Below, one piece after another: positions 17,035 to 25,679 of a stretch of DNA of 63,539 bases. The stretch's first letter is position 1, and every line of letters begins with the position of its first letter. The notes under the pieces are model-generated. The model was not told the DNA's origin and did not search any database. It saw nothing but the letters and a program-made list of their open reading frames with translations. The stretch is from Winogradskya humida. GTDB lineage: Bacteria; Actinomycetota; Actinomycetes; Mycobacteriales; Micromonosporaceae. Location of the stretch: NCBI RefSeq assembly GCF_016862215.1, contig NZ_BOMN01000077.1, positions 1-63,539 of the forward strand, written 5' to 3'. Both the position numbers and the translations under genes were made by a program.

Positions 17035-17877
17035 ATGGCCCGGTCTCACCTCTTCGTCGACGCAGCGTTCACGCTCGGACCCGGCCTGCGGCACGGGTCG
17101 GACGTCTCACGGGCCGGCTATGCGGCCCGCATCGTGCGGGGAGGCCTACCAGGAGCTGATTCCCTGGACGATCCGCGGCGTCGCAAAGCGTTCTTCGACG
17201 CCTGCATCCAGAAACTCATCGACCACGACATGCGCCGGCTCACCGTCATCCGGCACCGAGCCGAGCTGCGCACCATGATCCGGCTGCTCGCCGGCCGGTC
17301 AGCCACAACCGTCGCAGCCGGGTCCCTCGCGCCCGTGCTCGGACTGAGCCGGCCGACCATCGCACGCTACCTGCAGGCGCTGGAGGAGACCCTCCTCATC
17401 AAGCGGATCCCCGGCTGGTCCCGCGACCTCGGCACCCGAGCCACGGCGGCGCCCAAGCTCATCTTCGCCGACTCGGGCATCGCCGCCAACGAACTCGCCG
17501 CCGACGCACGGGGGCTGGTGCGGCCGGGTGCCCCGTTCGGCCCGCTGCTGGAGTCCTTCGTGCTATCCGAGCTGGCCCGCCAGCTGACCTTGTCGGATCA
17601 GCTCGCCGGTCTCTGTCACTATCGCGATCGGTCCAGGTACGAGGTCGACGGCGTCCTGGAGAATCGCCGGGGCCAGGTCATCGGCATCGAGGTCAAAGCC
17701 GCGTCCACGGTCAGGCCCGGTGACTTCCGGGGGCTGCGGCGGTTGGCTGATCGGCTGGGTGACGATTTTGTTGTGGGCATCGTGCTGTACACCGGGACGG
17801 GCACACTTCCGTTCGGGGAGAAGCTTCGGGCTGTGCCCGTCAGTGCGCTCTGGCAGGTGGCGGCTCCCGGCCGTTAG
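17035..17877 (+). CDS. DUF4143-type protein lacking its AAA ATPase domain
   Basis: Predicted 280-aa protein matching only the C-terminal half of the AAA_14-DUF4143 ATPase family (normally about 400 aa). ARIVRGGLPGADSLDDPRRRKAFFDACIQKLIDHD fits the family linker. A winged-helix part follows (LAPVLGLSRPTIARYLQALEETLLIKRIPGW), then a restriction-enzyme-like part with the usual pattern ESFVLSEL, YRDRSRYEVDGVLE, IGIEVKAAS. No Walker A or B is present, and the first 30 residues look improvised, so the gene is probably a 5'-truncated remnant, although the frame is open. Its stop overlaps the stop of the convergent HAD gene by 4 bp. Confidence 0.7.
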   Translation: MARSHLFVDAAFTLGPGLRHGSDVSRAGYAARIVRGGLPGADSLDDPRRRKAFFDACIQKLIDHDMRRLTVIRHRAELRTMIRLLAGRSATTVAAGSLAPVLGLSRPTIARYLQALEETLLIKRIPGWSRDLGTRATAAPKLIFADSGIAANELAADARGLVRPGAPFGPLLESFVLSELARQLTLSDQLAGLCHYRDRSRYEVDGVLENRRGQVIGIEVKAASTVRPGDFRGLRRLADRLGDDFVVGIVLYTGTGTLPFGEKLRAVPVSALWQVAAPGR

Positions 17878-18389
17878 ATCGCGGCCTTTCGGAGAGCTTC
17901 GAAGTCGGCGGTACGCAGTCCGTGCCGCGCGTCGACGTGGTGGAGCAGTGCGGGGGCCGGGTGGTGGGCGGCGACGTGGTGGCGGTCGGCGTCGGTGATC
18001 TCGTCGTCGACCCAGATGAAGGGGCGGCCTGCTGCGTAGTCGAGCAGCGGGCGGGTCTTCGAGTGCACTCCGTCCGTACCCGTCGAATTCTTGTTCGGGA
18101 CGGCAGCGACCGGCAGGTCGGTGGGCAGGCCGACGCGGGGGCTGATCCACTCGTTGGCCTCGTCACCCCAGGTCGTGGCCCAGACGATGCGGTACGGCAG
18201 GACGAGCAACTGCTCGCCGTGCCCGGGATGCAGCCACAGTCGTAGCGTCCGGCGATGGGAGAGCGTTTCGTCCACCCACGACGCGGGCCGGATGCGGTGG
18301 GTCAGGTAGCCCTCGGGGCGCTGCGTCGGCTTGCCGGCATAGGGGTTCAGCGGGCCGTCGACATCGAGGAACAGCAAAGTCTCCGCCAC
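17874..18389 (-). CDS. HAD-like hydrolase
   Basis: Predicted 171-aa cytosolic protein. It begins VAETLLFLDVDGPLNPYAG, the HAD motif I DxDG with both aspartates. ATTWGDEANEW fits motif II, and FIWVDDEITDAD supplies the motif IV acidic pair; this pattern occurs in small actinomycete HAD proteins of unknown substrate. GTG 18389 is preferred over ATG 18398 because CACAAT (-10-like) ends 7 bp before it and would overlap the ATG. Tail-to-tail with the DUF4143 gene, sharing TTAG/CTAA so each supplies the other's stop. Confidence 0.8.
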   Translation of the reverse strand: MAETLLFLDVDGPLNPYAGKPTQRPEGYLTHRIRPASWVDETLSHRRTLRLWLHPGHGEQLLVLPYRIVWATTWGDEANEWISPRVGLPTDLPVAAVPNKNSTGTDGVHSKTRPLLDYAAGRPFIWVDDEITDADRHHVAAHHPAPALLHHVDARHGLRTADFEALRKAAI

Positions 18390-18396
18390 GCGCCAC

Positions 18397-18402
18397 ATTG
18401 TG
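18397..18402 (-). promoter_or_regulatory. -10 box of the leaderless HAD gene
   Basis: CACAAT on the minus strand lies 7 bp before GTG 18389. The same hexamer and spacing precede the GTG of tex at 35778. Confidence 0.45.
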
Positions 18403-18423
18403 CCCGGCGCGGGAACGCCGGGC
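18402..18423 (-). terminator. Hairpin downstream of the sigma factor gene
   Basis: GCCCGGCG (18402-18409) pairs with CGCCGGGC (18416-18423) around a 6-nt loop. It lies just after the sigma factor stop and partly overlaps the HAD promoter, so it could end sigma factor transcription before the HAD gene. No T-tract. Confidence 0.55.
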
Positions 18424-18430
18424 GACGCGG

Positions 18431-19207
18431 TTAAAGAGCGCTGTGCAGCTGGGTGCGCAACTTCGCCAGCGCCTTGGTCAGCAGGCGGCTGACGTGCATC
18501 TGGGAGATGCCGAGCCGGTCGGCGATCTGCGACTGGGTCAGGTTGCCGTAGTAGCGCAGGGTGAGGATCTTCTGCTCGCGCTCGTCGAGCAGGGCCAGCG
18601 CCGGGCCGAGGGCGACGCGGGTTTCGGCGACCTCGAATTCGTGGTCCTCGCCGCCGAGGGTGTCGCCGAGCTCGGTGGTGCCGTCGGCGCTGATCGGGGT
18701 GGAGAGGCTGGTGGCGTTGTAGGCGCGGGCGCCTTCGAGGCCTTCCAGGACTTCTTCCTCGGTGACGCCGAGGTGCACGGCGATGTCGGGGACGGTCGGG
18801 GAGCGGCCGAGGCTGTGGGTGAGGGTGGCGTTGGCCTCGGTGATGGAGAGGCGCAGCTCCTGCAGGCGGCGCGGGACGCGCACGGACCACGTACGGTCGC
18901 GGAAGTGGCGCTTGATCTCGCCGATGATCGTCGGGATCGCGTAGCCGGCGAAGTCGACGCCACGGTCGGGGTCGAACTTGTCGACGGCCTTGATCAGGCC
19001 GACCGTCGCGGTCTGGAACAGGTCGTCGGTGGGCTCACCGCGGCCGGAGTAGCGGTGGGCGAGGTGGCGGGCGAGCGGCAGCCAGGCCTCGATCGCCCGG
19101 TCACGCAGAGCCGGACGGCGGCGGTCGCCGGCGGGAACGGCTGCCATCTCGGCCAGCAGATCGGCGGCGCTGCCGGAGGAGGCGCGGCGCGAGGCGGTAA
19201 GGGTCAT
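18431..19207 (-). CDS. SigB/SigF-family RNA polymerase sigma factor
   Basis: Predicted 258-aa sigma-70 group 3 factor. Region 2 is at about 40-115 (ARHLAHRYSGRGEPTDDLFQTATVGLIKAVDKFDPDRGVDFAGYAIPTI in segments, then GEIKRHFRDRTWSVRVPRR), region 3 is centred on SLGRSPTVPDIAVHLGV, and the region 4 helix-turn-helix is LTQSQIADRLGISQMHVSRLL. This class directs stress and differentiation genes and is usually held by an anti-sigma factor. No anti-sigma or anti-anti-sigma gene is adjacent here, so it is orphaned. GGAGG lies 8 bp before the ATG. Confidence 0.95.
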   Translation of the reverse strand: MTLTASRRASSGSAADLLAEMAAVPAGDRRRPALRDRAIEAWLPLARHLAHRYSGRGEPTDDLFQTATVGLIKAVDKFDPDRGVDFAGYAIPTIIGEIKRHFRDRTWSVRVPRRLQELRLSITEANATLTHSLGRSPTVPDIAVHLGVTEEEVLEGLEGARAYNATSLSTPISADGTTELGDTLGGEDHEFEVAETRVALGPALALLDEREQKILTLRYYGNLTQSQIADRLGISQMHVSRLLTKALAKLRTQLHSAL

Positions 19208-19336
19208 CGGATGAGGTCCTCCATCAGCGGGCAGAGAGCCGTGCCCGCACGCGGCGACCGTTCACTCCCTCTCACGCTAACCGCTCGGTCGAGCCCTGCC
19301 TAGCCGAAAGTATGAGTGCAGTTCCGGAACAAGCGC

Positions 19337-20359
19337 TCAGGGGGTGAGAACGACCTTGCCGGCGACGGTCTTCGACTCCGCCAGGCGCATGGCCTCGGCC
19401 GCTCGGGCCAGCGGAAGCTCGGCGCCGACCGCCGCGGTGACCTTGCCCGCCGCCATCGCCTCCAGGACCGCGGTCAGGTCCGCGCGCAGCTTGGCGCGGA
19501 AACGGTCCTTGCGCCACAGACCACCCCAGACGTTGAAGAAGTACGCGTGCCGGCCGTTGGGCAGCGCGTTCCACGTCCACAGCCGGCCGAGCAGCTTGAG
19601 CACGGGCAGCTGCTTGCTGCCGCTGTCGTCGCGGGTCGACGCGCTCCCGTACGAGACGAGCGTGCCGCCGCGGCGCAGCAGCTTCCACGAACCGGTGAGG
19701 CCGGGACCGCCGACATGGTCGAAGACCGCGTCCACGCCCTCCGGAGCGATCGCGCGGACCTGGGCGGGCACGTCGCCGCGGTAGTCGACCGGGACCACGC
19801 CGGCGGCCCGCAGCGCGTCGTGGTGCCGGGGCGACGCGGTGCCGATCACGCGGGCCCCGGCCAGCTGGGCGAGCTGCACGAGGATCGAGCCGACGCCGCC
19901 GTTGGCGCCCATCACCACGACGGTGTGCCCGGCGCGGACGTGCGCGAGGCGGTGCAGCATCTGCCAGGCGGTGATGCCGTTGACCACGACGGTCTCGGCC
20001 TGGACGGCGGTGACGCCGTCCGGCACCGGGACCAGGTCGGCGGCGTCGAGCACCGCGTGGCTGCTCCAGCCACCGGTCTTGGTGAGCGCGGCGACCCGGC
20101 GGCCCCGCAGGGCCGGGTCCGCGCCGGGCCCGGCCTCCTCGACCGTGCCGACCAGGTCATAGCCGGGGACGAACGGGAACGGCGGCTGGTCGTAGTAGCG
20201 GCCCCGGCGCATCTGCTGTTCGGCGAAGCTGACGCCCGTGGCCTCCACGCGCACGAGCGCCTGACCCTGACCCGGCGCCGGGATCGCCCGCTCGCGCAGC
20301 TGCAGACCCTCGGGCTCGACGATGCCGGGGAGAACGACCTCGATCATGCTGTTGCCCAT
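19337..20359 (-). CDS. Quinone oxidoreductase-like MDR enzyme
   Basis: Predicted 340-aa zinc-free medium-chain dehydrogenase/reductase. N-terminal GroES-like fold with VRVEATGVSFAEQQMRRGRYYDQPPFPFVPG split over the usual strands, then a Rossmann fold with VVVMGANGGVGSILVQLA, FDHVGGPGL and LVSYGSAS. No zinc-ligand cysteines. It should use NADPH on quinones or enones. ATG 20359 is chosen because AAGGAG lies 8 bp upstream; 11 earlier codons lack this. An inverted repeat (CAACC-N6-GGTTG) sits 30 bp upstream, so control by a small dimeric regulator is likely, although no regulator gene adjoins. Confidence 0.9.
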   Translation of the reverse strand: MGNSMIEVVLPGIVEPEGLQLRERAIPAPGQGQALVRVEATGVSFAEQQMRRGRYYDQPPFPFVPGYDLVGTVEEAGPGADPALRGRRVAALTKTGGWSSHAVLDAADLVPVPDGVTAVQAETVVVNGITAWQMLHRLAHVRAGHTVVVMGANGGVGSILVQLAQLAGARVIGTASPRHHDALRAAGVVPVDYRGDVPAQVRAIAPEGVDAVFDHVGGPGLTGSWKLLRRGGTLVSYGSASTRDDSGSKQLPVLKLLGRLWTWNALPNGRHAYFFNVWGGLWRKDRFRAKLRADLTAVLEAMAAGKVTAAVGAELPLARAAEAMRLAESKTVAGKVVLTP

Positions 20360-20389
20360 ATCAGTGCTCCTTCTAGAGTTCATCGCTCG

Positions 20390-20405
20390 CAACCGTTATA
20401 GGTTG
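20390..20405. promoter_or_regulatory. Operator-like inverted repeat before the MDR gene
   Basis: CAACC GTTATA GGTTG: 5-bp arms around a 6-bp AT-rich centre, in the spacer between divergent MDR and ppgK genes. The centre reads TATAAC on the minus strand and could overlap a -10. Confidence 0.45.
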
Positions 20406-20525
20406 TAACGCAAGTATGCACTGCTCTCCTGGGGCCTCGCAAGGGGGATGTCGGTCGATGGCACGATTCGAGTCCGGGTGCGTGTGGGTAAACAGCCGGA
20501 AACACCTTGGAGACGGAGAACTCGA

Positions 20526-21278
20526 ATGACCATCCTCGGCATCGACATCGGCGGTTCCGGCGTGAAAGGTGCCCCGGTCGACACTGCGACGGGCGAGTTG
20601 CTCGCGGAGCGCTTCCGGGTACCGACGCCGCAGCCCTCCGACGTCACCAGCGTGGTCGAGGCCGTCGCCGAGGTGGCGGCCCGCTTCGACGGCTACGAGC
20701 GGGTCGGCGTCACCTTCCCCGGCGTCGTCGTCGACGGGGTGACCCGGACAGCGGCGAACGTCGACAAGTCCTGGCTCGACGCCCCGGCGGCGCGGCTGTT
20801 CACCGAGCGGCTCGGCAAGCCCGTCTCGGTCCTCAACGACGCCGACGCGGCGGGCGTCGCCGAGGTCGCGTTCGGCGACCACGACCAGCAGGGCCTGGTC
20901 ATGATGCTGACGTTCGGCACCGGCATCGGCAGCGCGCTGTTCCTCGACGGCACGCTGATCCCGAACACCGAGTTCGGCCACCTCGAGATCGACGGCAAGG
21001 ACGCCGAGGTGCGCGCCTCGGACCGGGCCCGCGAGCAGGACGACCTGAGCTGGGAGAAATGGTCCGGCCGGGTGCAGGACTACCTGCGGCACGTGGAGAT
21101 GCTGCTGTCGCCGCGGCTGTTCATCGTCGGCGGCGGGGTCAGCAAGAAGGCCGACAAGTGGCTGCCGCTGATCGAGATCCGCACCCCGATCGTCCCGGCG
21201 ACACTGCTCAACAACGCCGGCATCATCGGTGCCGCGGTCATCGCGGGTCAGCCCGCCATCGCCCCCGAGGTGCACTGA
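20526..21278 (+). CDS. ppgK: Polyphosphate glucokinase
   Basis: Predicted 250-aa ROK-family kinase that phosphorylates glucose to glucose-6-phosphate using polyphosphate or ATP. ATP/polyP loop LGIDIGGSGVKGAPVD at the N-terminus, VGVTFPGVVVDG, the DADAAGVAEV sugar site, LTFGTGIGSALF, and the PpgK-specific FGHLEIDGKDAEVRAS, which distinguishes it from zinc-site ROK kinases. ATG 20526 follows GGAGA; earlier in-frame codons look non-coding. The next gene begins 2 bp after its stop, so the two are coupled. It may supply glucose-6-phosphate to sugar metabolism served by the glgE cluster 2.4 kb away. Confidence 0.95.
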   Translation: MTILGIDIGGSGVKGAPVDTATGELLAERFRVPTPQPSDVTSVVEAVAEVAARFDGYERVGVTFPGVVVDGVTRTAANVDKSWLDAPAARLFTERLGKPVSVLNDADAAGVAEVAFGDHDQQGLVMMLTFGTGIGSALFLDGTLIPNTEFGHLEIDGKDAEVRASDRAREQDDLSWEKWSGRVQDYLRHVEMLLSPRLFIVGGGVSKKADKWLPLIEIRTPIVPATLLNNAGIIGAAVIAGQPAIAPEVH

Positions 21279-21280
21279 CC

Positions 21281-21745
21281 ATGGCAAGGACCATCGCCAC
21301 GAACAACCGCGTCGGCCGCGACGAGCTCCTGGAGTTCATCCGCCCCCGCCACCACGCGATCCTGATGACCACCCGCAAGGACGGCCGCCCGCAGTCATCC
21401 CCCAACACCTGCGGCGTCGACACCGAAGGCCGCGTCGTCATCTCCACCTACCCGGAGCGCGCCAAGGTCGCCAACATCCGCCGCGACCCCCGCGTCACCG
21501 TCTGCATCCTCTCGGACGACTTCGGCGGCGAATGGGTCCAGCTCGACGGCGTCGCCGAGGTCCTCGAGCTCCCCGAGGCCCTGGAACCCCTCGTCGAGTA
21601 CTTCCGGGTCATCGCCGGCGAGCACTCGGACTGGGACGAGTACCGCCAGGCCATGCGCGAGCAGGGCAAAGCACTCATCCGGATCACCATCGAGTCCTGG
21701 GGCCCGATCGCCCGCGGCGGCTTCCCCGCACGCCTGGCCGAGTAG
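21281..21745 (+). CDS. PPOX-class F420/FMN-dependent reductase-like protein
   Basis: Predicted 154-aa split-barrel protein. ILMTTRKDGRPQSSPNTCGVDTEGRVVIST is the family N-terminal barrel, YPERAKVANIRRDPRVTVCILSDD the cofactor phosphate region, and EWVQLDGVAEVLE the following strands. Actinomycete members bind F420 or FMN and reduce diverse substrates; which cofactor is used here cannot be told. Translationally coupled to ppgK (TGACCATG). A 30-bp repeat array lies between its stop and that of the convergent hypothetical gene. Confidence 0.88.
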   Translation: MARTIATNNRVGRDELLEFIRPRHHAILMTTRKDGRPQSSPNTCGVDTEGRVVISTYPERAKVANIRRDPRVTVCILSDDFGGEWVQLDGVAEVLELPEALEPLVEYFRVIAGEHSDWDEYRQAMREQGKALIRITIESWGPIARGGFPARLAE

Positions 21746-21798
21746 CCCGGGCCGGGGACACCGCCCCGCGGCTCGGGAGCTGGATCCGTTGCGGGCAT

Positions 21799-21888
21799 CC
21801 CGGGGCGACCCGGCCGGAAAGAGTGCCACCCGGGGCGGCGCAGCCAGGGAGAGAGCCGCCCGGGGCGGCCGGCCGGAAAGAGTGCCGC
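21799..21888. repeat. 30-bp tandem repeat at a convergent junction
   Basis: Three 30-bp copies starting CCCGGGGCG (21799, 21829, 21859). Copies 1 and 3 share GGCCGGAAAGAGTGCC. It fills the space between the convergent stops at 21745 and 21899, where no clear hairpin is seen. Confidence 0.85.
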
Positions 21889-21898
21889 CTGGAGCAGG

Positions 21899-22486
21899 TC
21901 AGGCGGGGACGCTGCTGCCCGGGGCGGGGAGCAGGTAGAGCAGGTCGTCGCGGTGCAGTCCGGCGACCGAGTCGAGCAGGTCCGGGTGGCGCAGCAGGGC
22001 CGCGGCCGCACTGTCGCGGGGATCGGGGGCGGTCAGCCGCCGGAACTCGGCGGGCAGGTCGGTCACCCGGCGCGGGCGGGGCCGCTCACCTTGCGGGAGC
22101 GGCTTCAACGGTACGGCCGCCGCGACCGCGTCCACCGCACGCGACGCGAGCAGCGGGTCGGAGAGCAGGCACGCCGCCCAGCTGACCACGACCTCATCCA
22201 CCCAGGTACGCCAGCCCTCGCCCTCGGCCATCTCGTCCTCCGGCTCGCTGCCCATCCGCCAGTCCAGCGCCGCCGACCCGCCGGGCCCGGCCATGTTGAC
22301 CAGCTCCGCGTCGACGGGCGTCGGGTAGCGCAGCCACGCCGCGACGGTGATCGCCTGCCGGGCCTGCAGCTCGTTGAGGGTGGCGGCGGCCTGGTCGGTG
22401 CCGGTCGCCGGGTAAGCGCGCACGAGCCAGTGGGTGCTCGCGGCGATGACCGGTGACAGGGCGGTGGACGGACCGGGACCGGGCAT
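21899..22486 (-). CDS. Hypothetical protein
   Basis: Predicted 195-aa soluble protein with no motif I recognise. ASTHWLVRAYPATGTDQAAATLNELQARQAITVAAWLRYP near the start and WRTWVDEVVVSWAACLL in the middle suggest an all-alpha domain; the C-terminus LLRHPDLLDSVAGLHRDDLLYLLP looks like a structured helix pair. ATG 22486 is chosen because GGGGGAG is 3-4 bp upstream and the frame before it is non-coding. Divergent from the spermidine-synthase-like gene. Confidence 0.6.
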   Translation of the reverse strand: MPGPGPSTALSPVIAASTHWLVRAYPATGTDQAAATLNELQARQAITVAAWLRYPTPVDAELVNMAGPGGSAALDWRMGSEPEDEMAEGEGWRTWVDEVVVSWAACLLSDPLLASRAVDAVAAAVPLKPLPQGERPRPRRVTDLPAEFRRLTAPDPRDSAAAALLRHPDLLDSVAGLHRDDLLYLLPAPGSSVPA

Positions 22487-22567
22487 TGACTCCCCCAGGG
22501 GCAGACGGGCGCGGCCTCGGGTGGGGCGCGTCGAGATACCTCTCGGCCGCCCGGCCCTGCGGTTGAG

Positions 22568-22573
22568 TAGCCT
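22568..22573 (+). promoter_or_regulatory. -10 box of a leaderless gene
   Basis: TAGCCT ends 7 bp before ATG 22581, and no Shine-Dalgarno is present. Confidence 0.5.
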
Positions 22574-22580
22574 CGCCCCG

Positions 22581-23555
22581 ATGGCAACGCACGGCAACCG
22601 ACGGGCAACGGTCTTCGCCCGCACCACCTCGGGAAACGCGACATTCGAGCCCGATCCGGCCCACGACCGCGCCTGGACCGTCACCGTCGACGGCGCGCCC
22701 CAGAGCTACGTCGACCTGGCGGACCCGGCCCACCTCGCCTTCGAGTACGTGCGCCGGCTGGCGACGATCCTGCGTCTGGCGCGCGCTCCGGGCGTACCCA
22801 TGAAGATCCTGCATCTCGGCGGTGGTGGCCTGACCCTGCCGCGCTGGGTCGCCGCGACCCGCCCCGGCTCCGACCAGACGGTGGTCGAGCTCGACCCGCT
22901 GCTGCTCGCCGCGGTCGCCCGGACCCTCCCCTGGCCCCCGGAGATCAAGATCGAGATCGCCGACGCCCGAACCTTCGTCGACACTCAGGCCTCAGCCGAC
23001 ACCCGGCCCTCCGCCAATACTCAGGCCTTCGTCGGCACCCGGCCCTCCGCCAATACTCAGGCCTTAGCCGACACGCGGCCCTTCGCCGACACGCGGCCCT
23101 TCGCCGACACCCAGGCCTTCGCCGGCGCCACGCCCGATGCGGACGGCGGGACCGGGGGCTATGACGCGATCGTCGTGGACGTGTTCCAGGGCGCGGCGAT
23201 GCCGGCGAGCGTCGCCGGGACCTCGTTCGCGCATGCCGCCGCGCGGTTGCTGCGGCCGGGCGGGGTGCTGGCGATGAACCTGACCGATGTGAAACCGCTC
23301 GCCTATTCGCGCATTCAAGCGGCTACTTTGCGTGCCGCCTTTGCGGATGTCGTTCTGATCGCTCCTCCCGGAATGCTGCGCGGGCGCAAGCTGGGCAATG
23401 TCGTCCTCGCCGCTGCGGCCATTTGTGGCTCTTTGCCCGTTTCGCGGATTACCAGGTCGGTGGCGTGGGACCAGGAGCCCGCCCGGGTGTGGCACGGCGA
23501 GGAATTGACCGCGTTTCTGGGCGGCGCGAGGGCGCGCCTCGACGACTCCCCGTAA
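22581..23555 (+). CDS. Spermidine synthase-like methyltransferase-fold protein
   Basis: Predicted 324-aa cytosolic protein with a polyamine synthase-type Rossmann fold: MKILHLGGGGLTLPRW (motif I), TVVELDPLLLAAV (motif II), IKIEIADARTFV, YDAIVVDVF and LLRPGGVLAMNLTDV. The aminopropyltransferase substrate residues are not evident, as in many actinomycete homologues of unknown role. Between IADARTFV and YDAIVVDVF, where the family has a short loop, there are eight tandem hexapeptides such as DTRPFA and NTQAFV, encoded by an 18-bp repeat. The gene appears leaderless. Confidence 0.85.
   Translation: MATHGNRRATVFARTTSGNATFEPDPAHDRAWTVTVDGAPQSYVDLADPAHLAFEYVRRLATILRLARAPGVPMKILHLGGGGLTLPRWVAATRPGSDQTVVELDPLLLAAVARTLPWPPEIKIEIADARTFVDTQASADTRPSANTQAFVGTRPSANTQALADTRPFADTRPFADTQAFAGATPDADGGTGGYDAIVVDVFQGAAMPASVAGTSFAHAAARLLRPGGVLAMNLTDVKPLAYSRIQAATLRAAFADVVLIAPPGMLRGRKLGNVVLAAAAICGSLPVSRITRSVAWDQEPARVWHGEELTAFLGGARARLDDSP
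22980..23123. repeat. 18-bp in-frame array inside the synthase-like gene
   Basis: Eight contiguous 18-bp units, alternating types GACACTCAGGCCTCAGCC and GACACCCGGCCCTCCGCC, encode hexapeptides D/N/G-T-Q/R-A/P-x-A/V. They extend a loop between beta strands of the catalytic fold. Confidence 0.93.
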
Positions 23556-23692
23556 CGCGGCTCCGGTAGGTTGTCATCCACCGGGTGCCCGGCCGTTTGC
23601 GGTTCCTCCATTGCGGAGAAGTTGCGTGGACGGCTGCTGCATTTCGCCCGTCGCCGAGCCCGCTCCCGCGCATTCTGATTACGGTGGAGATC

Positions 23693-25660
23693 ATGACCGG
23701 TCGCTTTCCCATCGAAGACGTGACGCCGTCCGTATCCTGCGGCCGCTACCCCTCGAAGGCGGTGGTCGGTGAACTCGTGCCGATCTCCGCGGTGTCCTAT
23801 CGGGAAGGCCACAACGCGCTCGGCGTGAACGTGGTATGGCGCGGCCCGCACGGCGAGTCCGAGCCGTTCACCCGCCTGGAGCCCGGCGAACCCGGTCTCG
23901 ACCAGTGGCACGCGGTGATCAAGCCCGACCGCGTCGGCCGCTGGACCTTCACCATCGAGGCGTTCGACGACCCGTACCAGACGTGGCGCAACGCGGTCAC
24001 CAAGAAGATCGGCGCCGGCCAGGGTCTCGAGGACCTCGCCAACGACCTCGCCGAGGGCGCCGGCCTGCTCGACCTCGCCGCCAAGATCGTCCCGAACGCC
24101 GACGAGGAGCGGGTCCGCGAGGCCGCCGCCGCGCTGCGTGACGACGAGCGCTCGCTGTTCAACCGGGTCGCCCTGGCGCTCGACCTCGAAGAGCTGCTCT
24201 GGCACAACCCGGTCCGCCAGCTCGTGACCACCACCCGCTCGTACGTCATCTGGGTCGATCGCCAGCGCGCGCTCTACTCCTCGTGGTACGAGTTCTTCCC
24301 CCGCTCCGAGGGCGCCGAGGTCGGCCCCGACGCGACCCCGATCAAGCACGGCACGTTCGCCACCGCCGCCGGCCGCATCCCCGCCGTCGCCGCGATGGGC
24401 TTCGACGTGCTGTACCTGCCGCCGATCCACCCGATCGGCCGGATCAACCGCAAGGGCCGCAACAACACGCTGGTCCCCCGCCCCGAGGACGTCGGCTCGC
24501 CGTGGGCCATCGGCGCCGAGGAGGGTGGTCACGACGCGATCCACCCCGAGCTCGGCACGCCGGAGGACTTCCGCGCCTTCATCAAGACGGCCGCCGACAA
24601 CGGCCTCGAGATCGCGATGGATCTCGCGCTGCAGGCCGCGCCGGACCACCCGTGGGTCAAGTCGCACCCGGAATGGTTCACCACCCGCGCCGACGGCACC
24701 ATCGCGTACGCCGAGAACCCGCCCAAGAAGTACCAGGACATCTACCCGCTGAACTGGGACAACGACCCGAAGGGCCTGCGCGAGGAGGTCCTGCGCGTCG
24801 TCCTGCACTGGGTCGATCAGGGCGTGAAGATCTTCCGCGTCGACAACCCGCACACCAAGGCGCTGAGCTTCTGGCAGTGGTGCATCGCCAAGGTCAAGGC
24901 GGTCGAGCCGGACGTGCTGTTCCTCGCCGAGGCGTTCACCCGCCCCGCGATGATGAACGGGCTCGGCAAGGTCGGCTTCACCCAGTCGTACACGTACTTC
25001 ACCTGGCGCACCACGGCCGGCGAGATGCGCGAGTACATGCAGCAGCTCAAGGCGTCGATCGACTGGATGCGCCCCAACTTCTGGCCCAACACCCCGGACA
25101 TCCTGCACGAGACGCTGCAGCACGGCGGCCCGCCGATGTTCAAGATCCGCACCGTCCTGGCGAGCATGCTCTCGCCGTCCTGGGGCATGTACGCGGGTCT
25201 GGAGCTCTTCGAGCACGTGGCCCGGCCGGGGTCCGAGGAGCTCATCGACAACGAGAAGTACGAGCTCAAGCCGCGGGACTGGGCCGCCGCGGAGAAGGCC
25301 GGGCGCTCGCTGGCGCCGTACATCACCCGCCTGAACGAGATCCGGCGGGAGAACCCGGCGCTGCACTGGCTGCGGAACATCGAATTCCACGACATCGACA
25401 ACAACGAGCTGCTCTGCTGGTCGAAGCGCGACGCTGAGACGGGTAACACCGTCCTGGTGATCTGTTCCTTCGATTCGCAGGACGTGCAGTGGGGCAATAC
25501 GACGATCAACATGCCGGCCCTCGGCATGGACTGGCACGAGCGCTTCGACGTGGTCGACCAGATCACTGGCGCCTCGTACGAGTGGGGCCAGCACAACGCC
25601 GTCCGGATCGACCCCTTCGTCGAGCCGGCACACGTCTTCGTAGTACGCCCGCGCCGGTAA
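23693..25660 (+). CDS. glgE: Alpha-1,4-glucan:maltose-1-phosphate maltosyltransferase
   Basis: Predicted 655-aa GH13_3 enzyme that adds maltosyl units from maltose-1-phosphate to alpha-glucan. N-terminal beta domain and helical insert (about 1-190), then a TIM barrel with MGFDVLYLPPIHPIGRINRKG, nucleophile Asp in KIFRVDNPHTKALSFW, acid/base Glu in VLFLAEAFTRP, and the third acid in NTPDILHE. C-terminal beta domain to residue 655. ATG 23693 gives the conserved start (MTGRFPIEDVTPSV) with GGTGGAGA just upstream. First gene of glgE-treS-mak-glgB, with a GC-rich hairpin before treS. Confidence 0.97.
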   Translation: MTGRFPIEDVTPSVSCGRYPSKAVVGELVPISAVSYREGHNALGVNVVWRGPHGESEPFTRLEPGEPGLDQWHAVIKPDRVGRWTFTIEAFDDPYQTWRNAVTKKIGAGQGLEDLANDLAEGAGLLDLAAKIVPNADEERVREAAAALRDDERSLFNRVALALDLEELLWHNPVRQLVTTTRSYVIWVDRQRALYSSWYEFFPRSEGAEVGPDATPIKHGTFATAAGRIPAVAAMGFDVLYLPPIHPIGRINRKGRNNTLVPRPEDVGSPWAIGAEEGGHDAIHPELGTPEDFRAFIKTAADNGLEIAMDLALQAAPDHPWVKSHPEWFTTRADGTIAYAENPPKKYQDIYPLNWDNDPKGLREEVLRVVLHWVDQGVKIFRVDNPHTKALSFWQWCIAKVKAVEPDVLFLAEAFTRPAMMNGLGKVGFTQSYTYFTWRTTAGEMREYMQQLKASIDWMRPNFWPNTPDILHETLQHGGPPMFKIRTVLASMLSPSWGMYAGLELFEHVARPGSEELIDNEKYELKPRDWAAAEKAGRSLAPYITRLNEIRRENPALHWLRNIEFHDIDNNELLCWSKRDAETGNTVLVICSFDSQDVQWGNTTINMPALGMDWHERFDVVDQITGASYEWGQHNAVRIDPFVEPAHVFVVRPRR

Positions 25661-25679
25661 CGGCTCTGGCGGGTAGTGA

